DNA of 64,000 nt from Platanthera guangdongensis (Eukaryota > Streptophyta > Magnoliopsida > Asparagales > Orchidaceae): positions 174,973,499 to 175,037,498 of the forward strand of contig CM077150.1 of NCBI GenBank assembly GCA_039583875.1, given 5' to 3'. The notes under the pieces are model-generated. The model ran no database searches, was not told the origin of the DNA, and was given only the letters and a program-made list of their open reading frames with translations. Of the stretch, positions 1 through 11,216 are shown piece after piece; position 1 is the stretch's first letter; each line of letters opens with the position of its first letter. The position numbers and the translations under genes were made by a program.

Positions 1-410
1 GTTCTGCAGCGCCTCCCTTACAAAGCTTCAAACGGAGCCATTTGCAAGCTCTCTTGGTAACTGTTATTATATACAAACTCCATAAGCTGCAAACGCTCAT
101 CCCATGCTCCACCGTGGTCCAAGATATAGCACCTGATCATATCCTCAACTATCTGGTTCACTCGCTCAGTCTGACCATTAGTCTGTGGGTGGTAAGCTGT
201 AGAATACCTCAAATTTGTACCCAAACCCTCTTGCAGACTCCTCCAGAAGCGAGATGTAAAACGGGAGTCTCGATCCGAAATGATGCTAACTGGCACACCG
301 TGCAATCTGATGACCTCGTTCAGGTACAGCTCTGTTATCTTCTTCATCAGGTAATATATCTTATACGGTACGAAGTGCGCACACTTCGTCAATCGGTCCA
401 CGATCACCAA
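1..410 (-). pseudogene. Gyp1 integrase catalytic core (partial)
   Basis: This encodes the DDE integrase core that joins element cDNA to host DNA. The 130-residue reading 18-410 begins at the strand-transfer domain ([14 protein letters not shown]). It contains the second catalytic Asp in SDRDSRF and the Glu region in HPQTNGQTERVNQ, then the typical MEFVYNNSYQ and MAPFEAL motifs. The first catalytic Asp lies in the preceding reading (SMDFITGLPRSP, near 430-465), which is in another frame, so a frameshift near 411-417 separates the halves. The C-terminal GPY/F and chromodomain are outside the window. Confidence 0.9.
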
Positions 411-1011
411 AACTGAATCAAAATCCCCTTGGAGATCTCGGTAAGCCCGTAATGAAGTCCATAGAAATACTCTCCCACTTCCAAGTCGGGATCTCCAACA
501 TTGTCAACTTGCCAACAGGCCTTCCATGATCGGCCTTCACACGCTTGCAAGTGTGGCACTCAGCAACAAATCGGGCTATATCACCCTTCATCCCATACCT
601 CCAGGCAATCTGTTTCAATTCATGATACATCTTTGTAGATCCTGGATGGAAGGCAACACTGGATCCATGATCCTCTCTGCATATCATAACCCTGATGTCT
701 CCAACAGCAGGGATGCAAAAAATGCCACGGTACTTCAAAGTACCCGCATCATCGATATAAAAATCCGGCAACTCCCCTCTCTCAGTCCTGAGGTATAAGT
801 GCAATAGATCAGGATCATCCTTCTAGTGCAACTTTGTAAGAGAAATCCAAGACGGCTCTGCCACTGCCAAACTGCTCTGCATGTCACAGTATCCCACAGA
901 GATATCCATCAGGAGGAACTCTTCCACTAAACGATCGGCGTAGAGATTAAAGATCTTCCCCATCTTCCGGCTTAGGGCGTCAACCACCACATTGGCCTTG
1001 CCCGGACGATA
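411..1011 (-). pseudogene. Gyp1 RNase H tail, linker and integrase zinc-binding domain
   Basis: The reading 418-804 carries the N-terminal HHCC domain of integrase: the His pair in the HGSSVAFHPGSTKMY region and the Cys pair in CHTC, followed by the conserved GLPRSP just before the catalytic core. Upstream on the minus strand (805-1011) is the RNase H C-terminus and the variable linker, with at least three in-frame stops. It is continuous with the RT/RNase H reading at 1012. It is decayed but easily recognised; the fragment is not a separate gene. Confidence 0.8.
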
Positions 1012-2783
1012 CTATATCTCCACATCATAATCGGCCACATACACTAGACACTGCCGCTGTTGCAGATTCAACTCCTTCTGTGTGAACACATACTTTAGAC
1101 TTTTATGATCTGTGAAGATCTTGCACTGAGCACCATAAAGTAGATGCCTCCACAGCTTTAGTGCATAAATCACCGCTGCATACTCAAGGTCATGTGTAGG
1201 GTAATTTCTCTCATGAGTATTTAATTGCCTTAACGCATATGCAATCACTTTTCCAGCCTGCATACACACGCAACCCAGACAAACATGTGAAGCATCCACG
1301 TACACATCATACTTTGCACCCTCAGTAGGTAGGGTCATAATGGGAGCAATGCACAATCTATTCTTTAGTTCCAGGAAGGTTTCTTCGCACTTCTCGCTCC
1401 AAACAAAGGCCGTGTTCTTCGGAGTCAACCTGGTCAAAGGTGAAGCCAGGGTGGAGAAACCCTCCATGAACCTCCTGTAGTAGCTGGCCAACCCTAGGAA
1501 GCTTCTAATCTCCTTGGGCGTCCCCAACCTGCTCAAATCCATCACTACTGCGATCATTTCCGGGTCAACCGAGATCCCATTCTTATTCACCACGTGGCCC
1601 AGAAACGAGACCTGAGGCAACCAAAATTCGCACTTGCTCAGCTTGGCGAATAACTTGTGGTCCCTCAACTCCGATAGAACCAGGCGCAGATGCTGCTCAT
1701 GCTCCTTAGCACTGTGAGAGTAGATCAACACATCATCGATGAATACCACAACGAACTTGTCTAGAAAATCCTTGAACACCCGGTTCATCATATCCATGAA
1801 AGCTGATGGTGCGTTGGTCAAACCAAACGACATCACTAGAAAATCGAAGTGTCCATGCCTCGATCTAAACACAGCCCATGGAATATCTGCCTCACGGATC
1901 CTGAGCTGATGATAGCTAGAATGAAGATCGATCTTGGAAAACACCGTGCTACGATGCAACTGATCAAATAAGTCATTGATCCTCGACAGAAGGTACCTAT
2001 TCTTAATGGTGACTTTGTTCAGCTCCCTATAGTCTATGCATAGCCTCATCGACCAATCCTTCTTCTTCACAAATAGAATAGGAGCACCCCAAGGCGACGA
2101 ACTCTGCCTGATAAAGCCTTTTGCCAAGAACTCGTCCAACTGGACTCGCAACTCCTCCAACTCACGAGGGGCCATCCCGTATGGCGCCTTAGCAATAGGA
2201 CGCATACCCGGTTCCAAATCAATCACAAACTCAACATCCCGATCGGGGGGAAGACCAAGAAGGTCATTAGAAAAAACATCAGAGAAACCACGTACAACAG
2301 GAATCTCCTCCAAGCGCGGTACACTAACAGCAGTCCCAACCGCCGAGACTAAATAAGCAAAACAATCAGAATGAAACAACTTCTGAGCACAAACCACAGA
2401 AATGACAGGAAAATCCTGGCAAGGGTCAGCATACACACTTCGAGGCTGACTGTTGTCCTTGATGTAGTCCAAGTGCTTCCCTTTGCACTGAATAACCTCA
2501 TCATACTTAGACAACCAGTCCATGCCCAGAATAACATTGAAGTCGTCTAGATCAATCATCTTCAAGTCTGCCTTCACAAGAAAGTCCCCCAACAAAACAG
2601 GGCAATCCCAAATGCCCACATCTGATTACACAGATTCACCAGAAGGGAACTTGATGCGGAAGGTATCACAAACTTGATCTAGAATCAACTGATATCGCTC
2701 CACAAAGGCTCTAGCCACAAATTAGTGGGTAGCGCCGGAGTCTAACAGAACACGCGCCCAACGGTTCTTCACCTTAAATTTCC
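1012..2783 (-). pseudogene. Gyp1 protease, reverse transcriptase and RNase H
   Basis: This is the core of pol. The protease begins at 2783, directly after the candidate intron. It shows the active-site motif LLDSGATH followed by a stop in place of the next residue, and the later flap-like ILGMDWL. Reverse transcriptase follows, with [22 protein letters not shown], the palm motif FIDDVLIYS and [12 protein letters not shown]. RNase H contributes YVDAS (Asp), [15 protein letters not shown] (Glu) and [11 protein letters not shown] (Asp). One long reading (1012-2619, 535 aa) is uninterrupted; the protease half 2620-2783 has two stops. The order PR-RT-RH and the sequence place it in Ty3/gypsy near the Tekay/Del type. 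Confidence 0.93.
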
Positions 2784-2875
2784 CTATAGGAGTATATAAG
2801 CAACTAAGGAACTAACAAAACAAAAACTATAACCATTCTAGTAAACAAAACTTTCACGCTAGGAAAACAACTAAC
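2784..2875 (-). other. Gyp1 candidate spliced intron at the gag/protease junction (92 bp)
   Basis: Minus-strand boundaries are ATCTCAG|GTTAGT and CCTATAG|GGAAA. Removal joins the gag frame (ending TQVIS) to the protease frame (KFKVKNRW) within a single Gly codon, phase 1. The first in-frame intron codon is a stop (TAG), so an unspliced message would end Gag here. Gyp2 and Gyp6 have intervals of 91 and 95 bp at the equivalent codon. Inferred from sequence, not from transcripts. Confidence 0.65.
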
Positions 2876-4096
2876 CTGAGATGACCTGAGTCGAAGTTTG
2901 AGCATCCTCGGAAGAGATTACGTTCAGCTTTCCTTTGACCTTGTCCACACGCTAAGGAGGAGGTAATGCCTGAAGTGGATCTGCTTGAAGAACAGGATGG
3001 ACCTGAGGACACCTTGTCTTGATATGGCCCTTCTGTCCACACTGATAGCAGACTTTATCCATGGAGCAACACTGGGCAGCATCATGCCCGGGTCGCTTGC
3101 AAATAGAACAGGAAACATCCTTCCTAGAAGCACCTTGAATTGCATGAACATGCTCCTTCTTCTGAGCACCCGCCTTCTTGAAACAACTCTCAACAGGGTG
3201 GCCTGGCCGGCCACAGAAACTACACACTACCTTGCTCTTCTTTCCCGAAGCATCACCGGGTACCTGGGGGTTCTTCTGTTCAGCAGACTTCCTCTTGTCC
3301 TTCCTCATTTGCTGGCCTCTATTCTTTGCGGTCTCAATTGCATCCACTTTCAGAGTAGCCTCCACTACCCCTGCATAAGTCTCTGATCCATATGCATTGG
3401 CCAACTGCTGATCCTCGCTCCTCAAGACAGCGAGGAACTGCTTGACTCGATCAGCTTGAATACTCACCAACCCAGGGGAAAACCGGCTCAACTTGCTAAA
3501 CTCTATCTCGTACTCACTAACCATGACTTGCCTCTACTTTAGGTGGAGGAAGTCGTTCATTAGTCGGTCACGCTAGACCGAAGGCAAGAATCCTCAACAA
3601 CATCTCCTTGAAAAATCCACAAGAGCAACCAGCTACCAAACTCTCATTTTCCCTAAGCCACCAGCTCTTAGGAAAACCCTTTAGCTGATAGGCGGCTATC
3701 ATCACTCTCTGATCATCTGCAATATCGGATTATGTGAACATCTCCTCCATGGAGATCAGCCAATCATCTATGACCATGAAATCTGCCTTCTCATCATATG
3801 TAGGAGGTATAAGTCTCTGAAATTGCGATATAAAGGCCATCTCTACTACACCACCACTGGAGGTCTTAGGGGAGTAGGAGGGGGAGGAGCAGCTAACCCC
3901 CTGCAGGGTCTTGCACTCCCTGAGTCTGTCCTGCCACAACTGCCACCAGAGACTGGATCTGGGCATGCATCTCCACCAACTGCCTGGTCGAGGAATCGTT
4001 GCTCTGTCGCGGGCTATAGATCACCGTATCACTCTGTGCTCCTGAAGACTCACCCTCAGACAGGGGAGTAGACCTAGTCGAAGGACGTCTCGCCAT
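2876..4096 (-). pseudogene. Gyp1 gag with three CCHC zinc knuckles
   Basis: Gag is the particle protein that packages element RNA. The start ATG at 4096 opens with a basic N-terminus (MARRPSTRSTP). The capsid-like region (FISQFQRLIPPTYDEKAD, then LKGFPKSWW and the reading from 3524) is split by frameshifts and stops near 3730 and 3525. The C-terminal part has three CX2CX4HX4C knuckles in a row: CSFCGRPGHPVESC, CSICKRPGHDAAQC and CYQCGQKGHIKTRC. One premature TAG at 2952-2954 interrupts the tail before the junction intron. Unlike Gyp6, the start codon lies in the internal region rather than in the LTR. Confidence 0.85.
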
Positions 4097-4409
4097 CCTA
4101 AAACCATAAAAACTGAGATCGAAACTTAGTACAACAGTTAGAACAAACTACCAGTACAGACAATACATACATAAATATGAACTTTTAACTGCTATACTTG
4201 CTCTGGGATTTTATTTTATTTTTACAAAAGTGATGTTATGCTTAACCTAGGATAGTTTACCACCATCAACTAACTCTTGTGCCTAGATCCGGAATGCATG
4301 AATTTATATTTTTTTCTGATTTAAACCCATGTGTGTACATATATCATCCTGCAAATCTTTAGCTTGGCACGTTGTGCTTATGCAATGTTATGTTATGCAA
4401 GATTGTGCT

Positions 4410-4637
4410 ATGCATTATAAAAAGGCCCTAATGCATGTTATGAGTGGCGTACGCATGAAAATGTTATGCATCCCATTCTACATAACATTCTCATGCAATG
4501 AAAAAGAAACGTGGTAGTCGCATTCATGTGGTGAGGTTATGAATCCCATAGTACATAACCCTCACATGTTGCACCTATGGTGGATCCATATACAAACACA
4601 TATTATTCATCCCATACTACATAATATGCCCCGTATA
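4410..4637 (-). other. Stem-loop cluster in the Gyp1 leader RNA
   Basis: Read on the plus strand, inverted repeats are: 4410-4436 (ATGCATTA / TAATGCAT); 4453-4496 (GCATGA and ATGTTATG / CATAACAT and TCATGC); 4525-4568 (CATGTG and GGTTATG / CATAACC and CACATG); 4589-4637 (TATAC and CATATTAT / ATAATATG and GTATA). The last three share a loop close to ATCCCATNNTA while the stem bases change in pairs. Spacing is about 70 bp. Structured RNA near the primer site could act in packaging or translation (inference). Confidence 0.5.
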
Positions 4638-4777
4638 CTTCATGTTATGCTATGAGTGTAGTCTTCGTGCTTCAGCCAAGACGTGTTGATGACATATCGG
4701 TATGTGTATGATATAATGCTAAACATCTAATACCTACAAGGAACGGTTGCCCGACAAATTGTCAAGCAACCTCCCTT

Positions 4778-4785
4778 TGATACCA
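4778..4785 (-). other. Gyp1 primer binding site
   Basis: Minus-strand TGGTATCA begins two bases inside the LTR end and matches the 3' end complement of initiator Met-tRNA. Confidence 0.8.
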
Positions 4786-5055
4786 ACTGTCACAACCGTA
4801 TTTTTCCGAATTTAAGAAGTATCAGAGTATGAGAAAACACGCGTCGTGATGCCACATCGAGCAAGGGATAACTGTCGACGCTCAGGCGAACACCATCTAA
4901 CTAGACTATGAAAATTCATAAGTTTAATGATTAGAAAATCAGTTGTATTTTACAGGCTGTATCCCTCGGCTCAGTGGATCATCTAGTCCATAGTTTAAAA
5001 ACTATACTTATATGTAGAAGAAAATACTTTATTTATATTTGGCATCCTATGAGAG

Positions 5056-5375
5056 TGCATGAGTGTCCCCCGAACTCAGATCACAGGAAAACATCAACCT
5101 CAGCTCACAGGAAAATGCCGATCTCAGTTTGATGATTTTCATCGAACTCAGATCACAGGAAAAAGTCGAGCTCAGTTCGACGATTTTCGTCAAACTCAGA
5201 TCGACGATCTTCGTCGATCTCAGGCAACCGGAGATCGTCGATCTCAGTTCGACGAACAACGTCGAGCTGATAATGATAAACGTCGTCGAAGTGGCAGCGT
5301 TGAGTGCACTCAACGTTGGCAATGCTTCTATACGTAGCATAAGACCAAGCCCAGCATTGAGTGAGCTTCCCTCAC
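5056..5375. repeat. TCGA-core palindrome array in the Gyp1 LTR
   Basis: Degenerate tandem units combine CGAACTCAGATC, GTCGAGCTCAGTTCGACGA and TTCGTCGATCTCAG, followed by one GTTGAGTGCACTCAACG palindrome near 5300. In this element the array is downstream of the TATA box, unlike Cop1 and Gyp6. Confidence 0.75.
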
Positions 5376-6280
5376 TCAACGATTTTACACTTAGGCAAAA
5401 TCAGAGAAACTTAAACCTGAACTAATCAACGCCCCCAGCCAGAAACGCTACAACCTAATTCCTGTACCGTCCATATCTCTCCAAACCACTTCATTTAGCC
5501 CAGAAATGCTCTAATCAACTAGACTAAGGAAAAGAGGGGGGTTTTGATACAGACATTACACAGGCAAGTCTAATTTCCCCCAATTTGTGCATAAGCAAGA
5601 CAGATTACTTTGTACAAAACCAATGTTAAGGCCACAGCACAACTATCCAGCTATAGTTACTACGCAGAAAAGGAAAAACATCTCCACTTTCATCTCTCTA
5701 TTCCCAGCCCGAGAGCAAGTCAAATTAACAACATGAAGTCCAAGAAAGAAGAAAAACAATTAACAACAAGGCCGATTCTTTAGTAAACTTGTGCAGAGAG
5801 TGATCAAATAGGCTTAAACATTTACGTGACTAATATTAATAGGCACTGAACATTAATATCCAAGCAATAGGGTGATCTATGAGCGGCTAGGTATAAAAGG
5901 AACTAAAACAAGTTACTTGGCAAGGGCAGGAGCACCACTTGCCTTGATTTCTGGAAGGTCTCGACCGACTTTTCTGCTTCCCCACGGACCTGGCAGCAAA
6001 CACCTAACCGAGCAAGACTAGACATTTTCGAAGAGGGAGAGGGGTCAAACGAAAATCTACGACACAATAGAAAGACACGAAATGGGGAAAGCTTACCGTC
6101 GAAATGAAGATCTAGGGGAGAGCAGTCCAGATCTACCCTTGGAACGAAAATCCGACCGCTAGAACTCCGGGAATCGGCGGTGGAAGGCAAGGGCAGCCCG
6201 CGGGTTTTCCTCTCTTGTACAGGGACGGCGGTTATGCTAATTCCGAAAAGACAATGAATAGTCTTTATTCTAATTTAAGA

Positions 6281-6290
6281 CTATTTATAG
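6281..6290 (-). promoter_or_regulatory. TATA box of the Gyp1 LTR
   Basis: Minus-strand CTATAAATAG lies about 480 bp into the LTR and is the best TATA match there. The transcription start is not determined. Confidence 0.45.
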
Positions 6291-6968
6291 ACAGCGGCTA
6301 AGTCCCAAATACTTTCTATTCTTAGCCAACCCAAAAGCTGCCAGCCACCTTTTCACCATAACTGCTACTTTCTAAAAACAATATCTATACATAATATATA
6401 ATATCACATTATTATAAATAAAATACAAAACGACGCGAAACCCGAACATCCTCGGAATTCGACGAAATTTGCACCGTAGCTAAATACCCACGCTACGAAC
6501 GCAACGGCGAAGTAGAATTCAACTTTCGACGAACAAAACTCGGGTTATTACCATCCTAAGTCAAAATACAAGCATCCCTCGAGAGGCCTCACCGGTCACA
6601 AAAATAGACCCAGCTTGCTAGGGAATCCTGCCAAATAGGCTACCAACAACCACACAAGGAACCTAAAGAGCTAAGACCACGCTCTAACAATTGGCACAAA
6701 CCGAAAACAAGTCAATGTAATGCCAAATGAGAATTAAATAATCGCAGAAAAAAAAATCGTGGGCGTTACACACTTGGCACCATGGGTGAATCCTCCAAGG
6801 TTGAGCCCAAGCTCACCTTGGAGTTAACTCCACAAACAACCCTCCCAAGCCCAAATCTACCCCACCATCAGCTTCAGAGAGAGGAGAGGAGTGGAAATCG
6901 TCTACTGGATCTAGGCAAACAGGGGAGAATAAAGGTTTTTAGCAGGAGATTGTCGGAGCAGCTCAGCC

Positions 6969-7010
6969 ATGGCAAACTGTCGCCGCACGCGCCGTCAAGG
7001 CCTGAATAAG
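6969..7010 (+). CDS. Gyp2 LTR-encoded gag mini-exon (candidate)
   Basis: Fourteen codons from ATG (reading MANCRRTRRQGLNK) end at a donor AAG|GTTTGT in phase 0. The basic N-terminus has the same character as the Gyp6 mini-exon (MPPRRTTRS) and the Gyp1 Gag start (MARRPSTRS). The matching acceptor is at 23669/23670, in frame with the Gyp2 gag body. Today the intron is interrupted by Cop1, so this copy cannot be expressed normally. The reading is inferred from comparison. Confidence 0.5.
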
Positions 7011-9785
7011 GTTTGTTTCACTTCACCTCTACCCGTACTAGCTTCCTAGATCAATTAGGGGAGATATCGGGCTCAATTAAGCCCGATGCCATGTGAGGAA
7101 ATGCTGAATTTTCCGAGTTTTTAATGATGCTCGGGATCGCCGGAGAGGCCAATTCCGGCGGCCTCACCGCCGGGAAATGTTAGCCACCACTTTAGTGAAG
7201 GTGGAGGAGAAAATCGTGGGCAGTGGCGCAGCCTCAGGTGGTCGGAAATAGCCAGCAAAAGTGGCCCAAGAAGAATGAATCCCAGCCGTCGGCTGGAGGT
7301 AGAAGACGACCCGATCCCGTCCATATCGCTTTAAGATTCATGCAACCGATTAAATTAAATTAAATAAAAACTATAGTGTATATATATATATATATCTGTC
7401 ACACAATTTCAGTCATTTTACAAGCCAAATTTAGGACTCTTAGAGGCATTTTCAGAACATGCACCCTTAATGAAATTTGTAGCTTATTGTCTTAACTTTA
7501 ATATGGCAACTTAAACATCAAATTTGGTATAGTATATTGGGTTGTAGGACAGTTTTCCTAGTACTGGTCCTTTACTAGGGCAGAATTTCAAATTGATGCC
7601 CAAGCAAAACCAGTAATCAAAATGACCCAAACATTTGGTTGCATGCATGATTAGGGCATACTAATCCCCTGCCAAAAATGAGAATTTTTGGGAGCAATTT
7701 TTCTATAGTATTTGTCGTAATACACATAATTAAATAAATGAAATAATTGCAGTAATGTGACTCCAAATGACCCCAAAATTTGGTACGAGGTCCTTGGGGG
7801 CATTATATGTGCATGGTAAACGTTTCAGCACATTTGGACCACTACATGTTGGGTTAACCCACTTGCATGTGTTGGCTATATATAACTTTGCGGTGCAAAT
7901 AACAATTTTTGAAATATTACATGTTCAGCCTATTTGACACATTCAAAAATAATTGAATTGATGACAGTGGCTCATTGGCGTAAAGTTCACCCCTCATAGT
8001 AATAATGTGATTTTTGGGAGCAAAAATCGCCTTATTTGAATTTTTATAAGTTTAGACTTTTTTGATAAATAAATTGGAAAATAGGCTTTTGGTCAAAAAC
8101 AAAACCCCCAAAATCTGTCAAAACAAAAGGGAGGTCATATTTGACTCATGAACATTTTTATCCCACTGTTTGAGAATTTTGTAGCAAAATACATGGAAAT
8201 TACCATTTTACCATTGTTGCATTTATTTATGAAATGATGGAAATATATATCAGTAAATTTTTGAAAAATTTCTAGTGTTGTATAATTATATGATTAGCCT
8301 TGTATAATTATATCAAAATTTTTGGATGTCCTAAAAATTTTTAAGTTAGCATAATGGCATTTTTGTAAATTATTAGGAATTGAAATTTTTCGGCCATTAC
8401 ATTATAGAGGTTGATGAAACTCTTCCATTAGCCTTAAATTAATGATATATATGCTTTGTAATGTTCTTAGAATTTTGAGCAATGTATTCCTTATACTTCA
8501 TTTTGAAAATGAAAATTATGTGAGTTTTGTTTTAATTAAGTAATAAATAGAAATAATCAAAGGAAAATTATGAATTTTTGTAGACATCAATATTTTACCA
8601 AGATGCAACTTAAGAAAATTCCTTAGGTCAGTGGATTATAATTTGTAATACTTCATGTATTAAATGACCTAGGGTATTAATTAAATGATTTAATTAGAGG
8701 CTTTAATGACTTAAGAAAATTATGAAAACCAATATGCTCGCTGCATTAGTGCATACCATCCTAGGATAAATAGTTAGGGGCAGGTGGCGCAAGGAATTGG
8801 AAGTTCTTTTTCGGGGTGGTATTAGGTCATGGGTTGCGCATAGTGAAAGTAGGTTATACTATAAGGACCACTGTGGGATAGATCGATGGATGAGCTAGAG
8901 ATTACAATTGCAGAATAACCATGGTGGGTAGTGTTATCTTAGTGACGAGAGTAAAAGTGCAAGCCCTTGGATAGCAACTGGAGTGGAGGCCGGCGGAAGA
9001 TCATCGCCCTTCTGAGAACATCTTAAGTCATTAGGATCACTCAAGAGTAATAACGAGAGCTGGGGGTGAATTATGGGTAGTCATCAACTAAAGTAAATAT
9101 CCTTCAGAAAGGGAGCTTTGGGCATAATCTCATCATAGTTCTTAGTGCCCCGAGAGCCCTTCACCGGGTATACCCTAGGCAGTCCTGGGAATAAACTTAA
9201 ATCACTAAGTATAATAACCCGTAGACAATAGTAGTCTAATAGGTTAAGACATTATGGTTCATTCTCGCCTGTGTTGGGTTGAGGGATTCTGAATAAAGGC
9301 ACTATTGTGCGTTCTCACTCGCGATGGGTTGGAGGGATATATGTTACAGGCTCACCTGTGAAGGGTTTGAGGGAATCAGGACAGGTTGCTCCTGCGAGCT
9401 GAAGGATCGAGATGAAATACTTGCATGTGCGTAAATTCAGTGGAAAGTTATGCGGAACTGGGTCGATCGTCACACCGATGGCAGTACTGTGACTCAAGCG
9501 GGAGTGAAGGTTTGAGGGGCCAGTTTATTATTTTACACTGTGGTCGGGAGGACGATCCCCGATAACGCACACCCGACCCAACAAGTCTAACTGGTAGTTA
9601 GTAAAATGCGTATGCAGACTCTAGAGTGCACTTAGGACGTGTAGAGAGGCGTATGAGAGGTGGTCTAGGTTTGGTAGTGTGCATACCTGCCTAGAAGTGG
9701 AGATTCCCGCTCCGCTGCTGCCGTTAGCTACAACAGTGGTACCCGAGAGTGAAGCTAGCTCTCAAAAAGTGGGAACTAAAGGTCT

Positions 9786-9790
9786 GTGAT
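9786..9790 (+). repeat. Cop1 target-site duplication, left (GTGAT)
   Basis: GTGAT precedes the left LTR and is repeated exactly at 22512-22516 after the right LTR, proving that 9791-22511 inserted as one unit. Confidence 0.95.
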
Positions 9791-9935
9791 TGTTGGGTAC
9801 ATTGGAATAAATGTACCTGATTTGAAGAAGCCTCACCCTACTCAATGATATACATCAAAATGTATTTGATGTGTTTTGAGTTTAGTTATGCAGGTTAAGT
9901 ATTTGCAGGGAAATCTGAAAGGTTTCTAAGTCCAT

Positions 9936-10751
9936 GTGTCGACACCGAGAAGAAAAATGTCGACACTTAAGAAGACTTGTGTCGACACCCAGAGAAGCAG
10001 TGTCGACACTTGGAGTAATTGTGTCGACACCAGGGATGCAGAGTCGACACCAGAAGGAAAGTGTCGACATATACAGGCTGTGTCGACAATCAATGAAGAA
10101 ATGTCCAGAGAAGCTGTGTCGACACTTAGAAGCAGTGTCGACACCCAAAGGAACTTTGTCGACATCAGAAAGAGTCGACACTTGGAGGATGTGTCGACAC
10201 TCAGCAAACTTCAACAGAGTCTAAGGACAAGTGTCGACATAATAAAGAATGTGTTGACACTCAGCAGAAGACTCAACACATGAAGAAAGTGTCGACACTA
10301 GGAGGCTGTGTCGACACTCAGTAAATTTCAACAAATTCTAAGTACAAGTGTCGACACAAAGGAGATGTGTCGACACTCAGCCAAAGTCTCAACACAAGAA
10401 GAATGTGTCGACATAAGGAGCTGTGTCGACACTCAGCAAGTATCAACACAGAAGGCATGTGTCGACACAAAGAAGATGTGTCGACACTGAACAAGTTCAA
10501 CACAAGAAGATGTGTCAACACAAAGGAGTTGTGTCGACACTTACAAGAAATCAACTAAGTACTGAAGAACAAGGAGTTGTGTCGACACACAATATCAGTG
10601 TCGACACATGTTGAAGAAGCTGTGTCGAGAAGTAATTTCTACAACACAAGGAGTTGTGTCGACACCATGAAGGCTAGTGTCGACACTTAGTGTACTTGTG
10701 TTGACACTTAGACTATAAGTGTTGACACTTAAAGACATACTGTCTCGACAC
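9936..10751. repeat. GTGTCGACAC palindrome array, 5' LTR copy
   Basis: About 33 exact or near copies of the 10-bp perfect palindrome GTGTCGACAC occur every 18-35 bp, with A/G-rich spacers such as TCAGCAAG or AGGAGCT. Variant copies are mainly GTGTTGACAC and GTGTCAACAC, the two products of cytosine deamination at the central CpG. The array ends about 135 bp before the TATA box, a position suited to upstream promoter elements. Confidence 0.95.
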
Positions 10752-10885
10752 TTTCAGACAGTTACAAATATTTCAAGAAGTGACTGGATGACTTCACAGC
10801 TGCCAATCCAGCCGGTCTACTGCAACTGTCAGAGATGTCAGAAAGTCGTTAGAAACCAGATCAGCCGGTCACCATGAAGAAAGTC

Positions 10886-10893
10886 TATATAAA
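10886..10893 (+). promoter_or_regulatory. TATA box of the Cop1 LTR
   Basis: TATATAAA stands between the palindrome array and the R/U5 region; the 3' LTR has the same box at 21670-21677. The transcript should start about 30 bp downstream. Confidence 0.75.
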
Positions 10894-11216
10894 GGCTTAT
10901 ACATTCAACAGATAATCAGTTGTTGGAAATCACCAAAGTGATCAAGTAATTCATTGAAGATTCAATTCAAGTGAAGATCTAAGTAGTTGGAGAGAGAGAG
11001 CTCCTTCCAAGAAGACAGCTGTTGAACCAGGATGTGAAGAAGGGTTCAGATTGAGATCTGAATCTTAAGTTGCAGTGATTGAAGATCAGCTGCATAAAGA
11101 ATCAACCCTACTGTGTTCTACATTCAAGAAGCTTTGAAGGAAGCCAAGGGAGGTTGATCTCAGCAGACTTCTTCCAAGAACTCATCAAGAAACCTGTCAA
11201 CTCTTATCTCTTATTC

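Larger units (their letters stand above)
4097..4787 (-). other. Gyp1 5' leader between primer site and gag
   Basis: This is 690 bp of non-coding leader. Its LTR-proximal end holds the primer site. Immediately inside lies a hairpin (arms GGTTGC and GCAACC enclosing GACAA and TTGTC, about 4751-4776). Further in is a cluster of four strong stem-loops at 4410-4637, described separately. Confidence 0.6.
1..6770 (-). mobile_element. Gyp1: Ty3/gypsy chromovirus-like element, 5' LTR through integrase, 3' end outside window
   Basis: On the minus strand the order is LTR (4788-6770), Met-tRNA primer site, leader, gag, protease, reverse transcriptase, RNase H, integrase, which is the Ty3/gypsy order. 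Integrase is still open at base 1, so the 3' LTR is off-window and no target duplication can be checked. Coding parts carry stops and frameshifts, so this copy is not autonomous. It abuts an LTR related to Gyp5 at 6771 and probably inserted into the Gyp2 LTR. Confidence 0.9.
4788..6770 (-). repeat. Gyp1 5' LTR (1983 bp)
   Basis: On the minus strand the LTR starts TGTAACGCCC at 6770 and ends GTTGTGACA at 4788, directly next to the primer site. It contains a TATA-like box and, near its 3' end, a TCGA-rich palindrome array. Open readings inside it (for example near 5903-6190) have no family resemblance and lie in repeat sequence. Confidence 0.85.
6771..9790 (+). repeat. Gyp2 5' LTR, first part
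   Basis: This stretch is the upstream part of a long Ty3 LTR cut by Cop1 at 9790/9791 and resumed at 22517. The last 400 bp (for example CTCAAAAAGTGGGAACTA, matching CTCGAAAAGTGGGAACTA in Gyp6 near 50740) align with the Gyp6 LTR. The 7100-9200 section aligns in reverse with the Gyp5 LTR. The true LTR start lies left of 6771, lost under Gyp1. It holds a mini-exon at 6969 and a TA microsatellite at 7376-7396; otherwise it is AT-rich non-coding sequence. Confidence 0.75.

Noticed and set aside
42..798. Plus-strand readings 42-416 and 526-798
   Set aside because: Antisense shadows of the integrase on the minus strand.
2036..2356. Plus-strand reading of 106 residues
   Set aside because: Antisense to the reverse transcriptase of Gyp1.
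7376..7396. TA dinucleotide run
   Set aside because: Ordinary microsatellite without further structure.
9882..10614. Overlapping readings of 60-115 residues rich in VST, CRH and VDT on both strands (also 20666-21398)
   Set aside because: They are translations of the GTGTCGACAC array, which lacks stops in all frames; they lie in LTR U3 and have no protein-like composition.
9936..10751. CRISPR-like array of palindromic repeats with short spacers
   Set aside because: The repeat is 10 bp, spacing irregular and short, spacers A/G-rich and repeated, and the whole array is duplicated in both LTRs of a plant retrotransposon.
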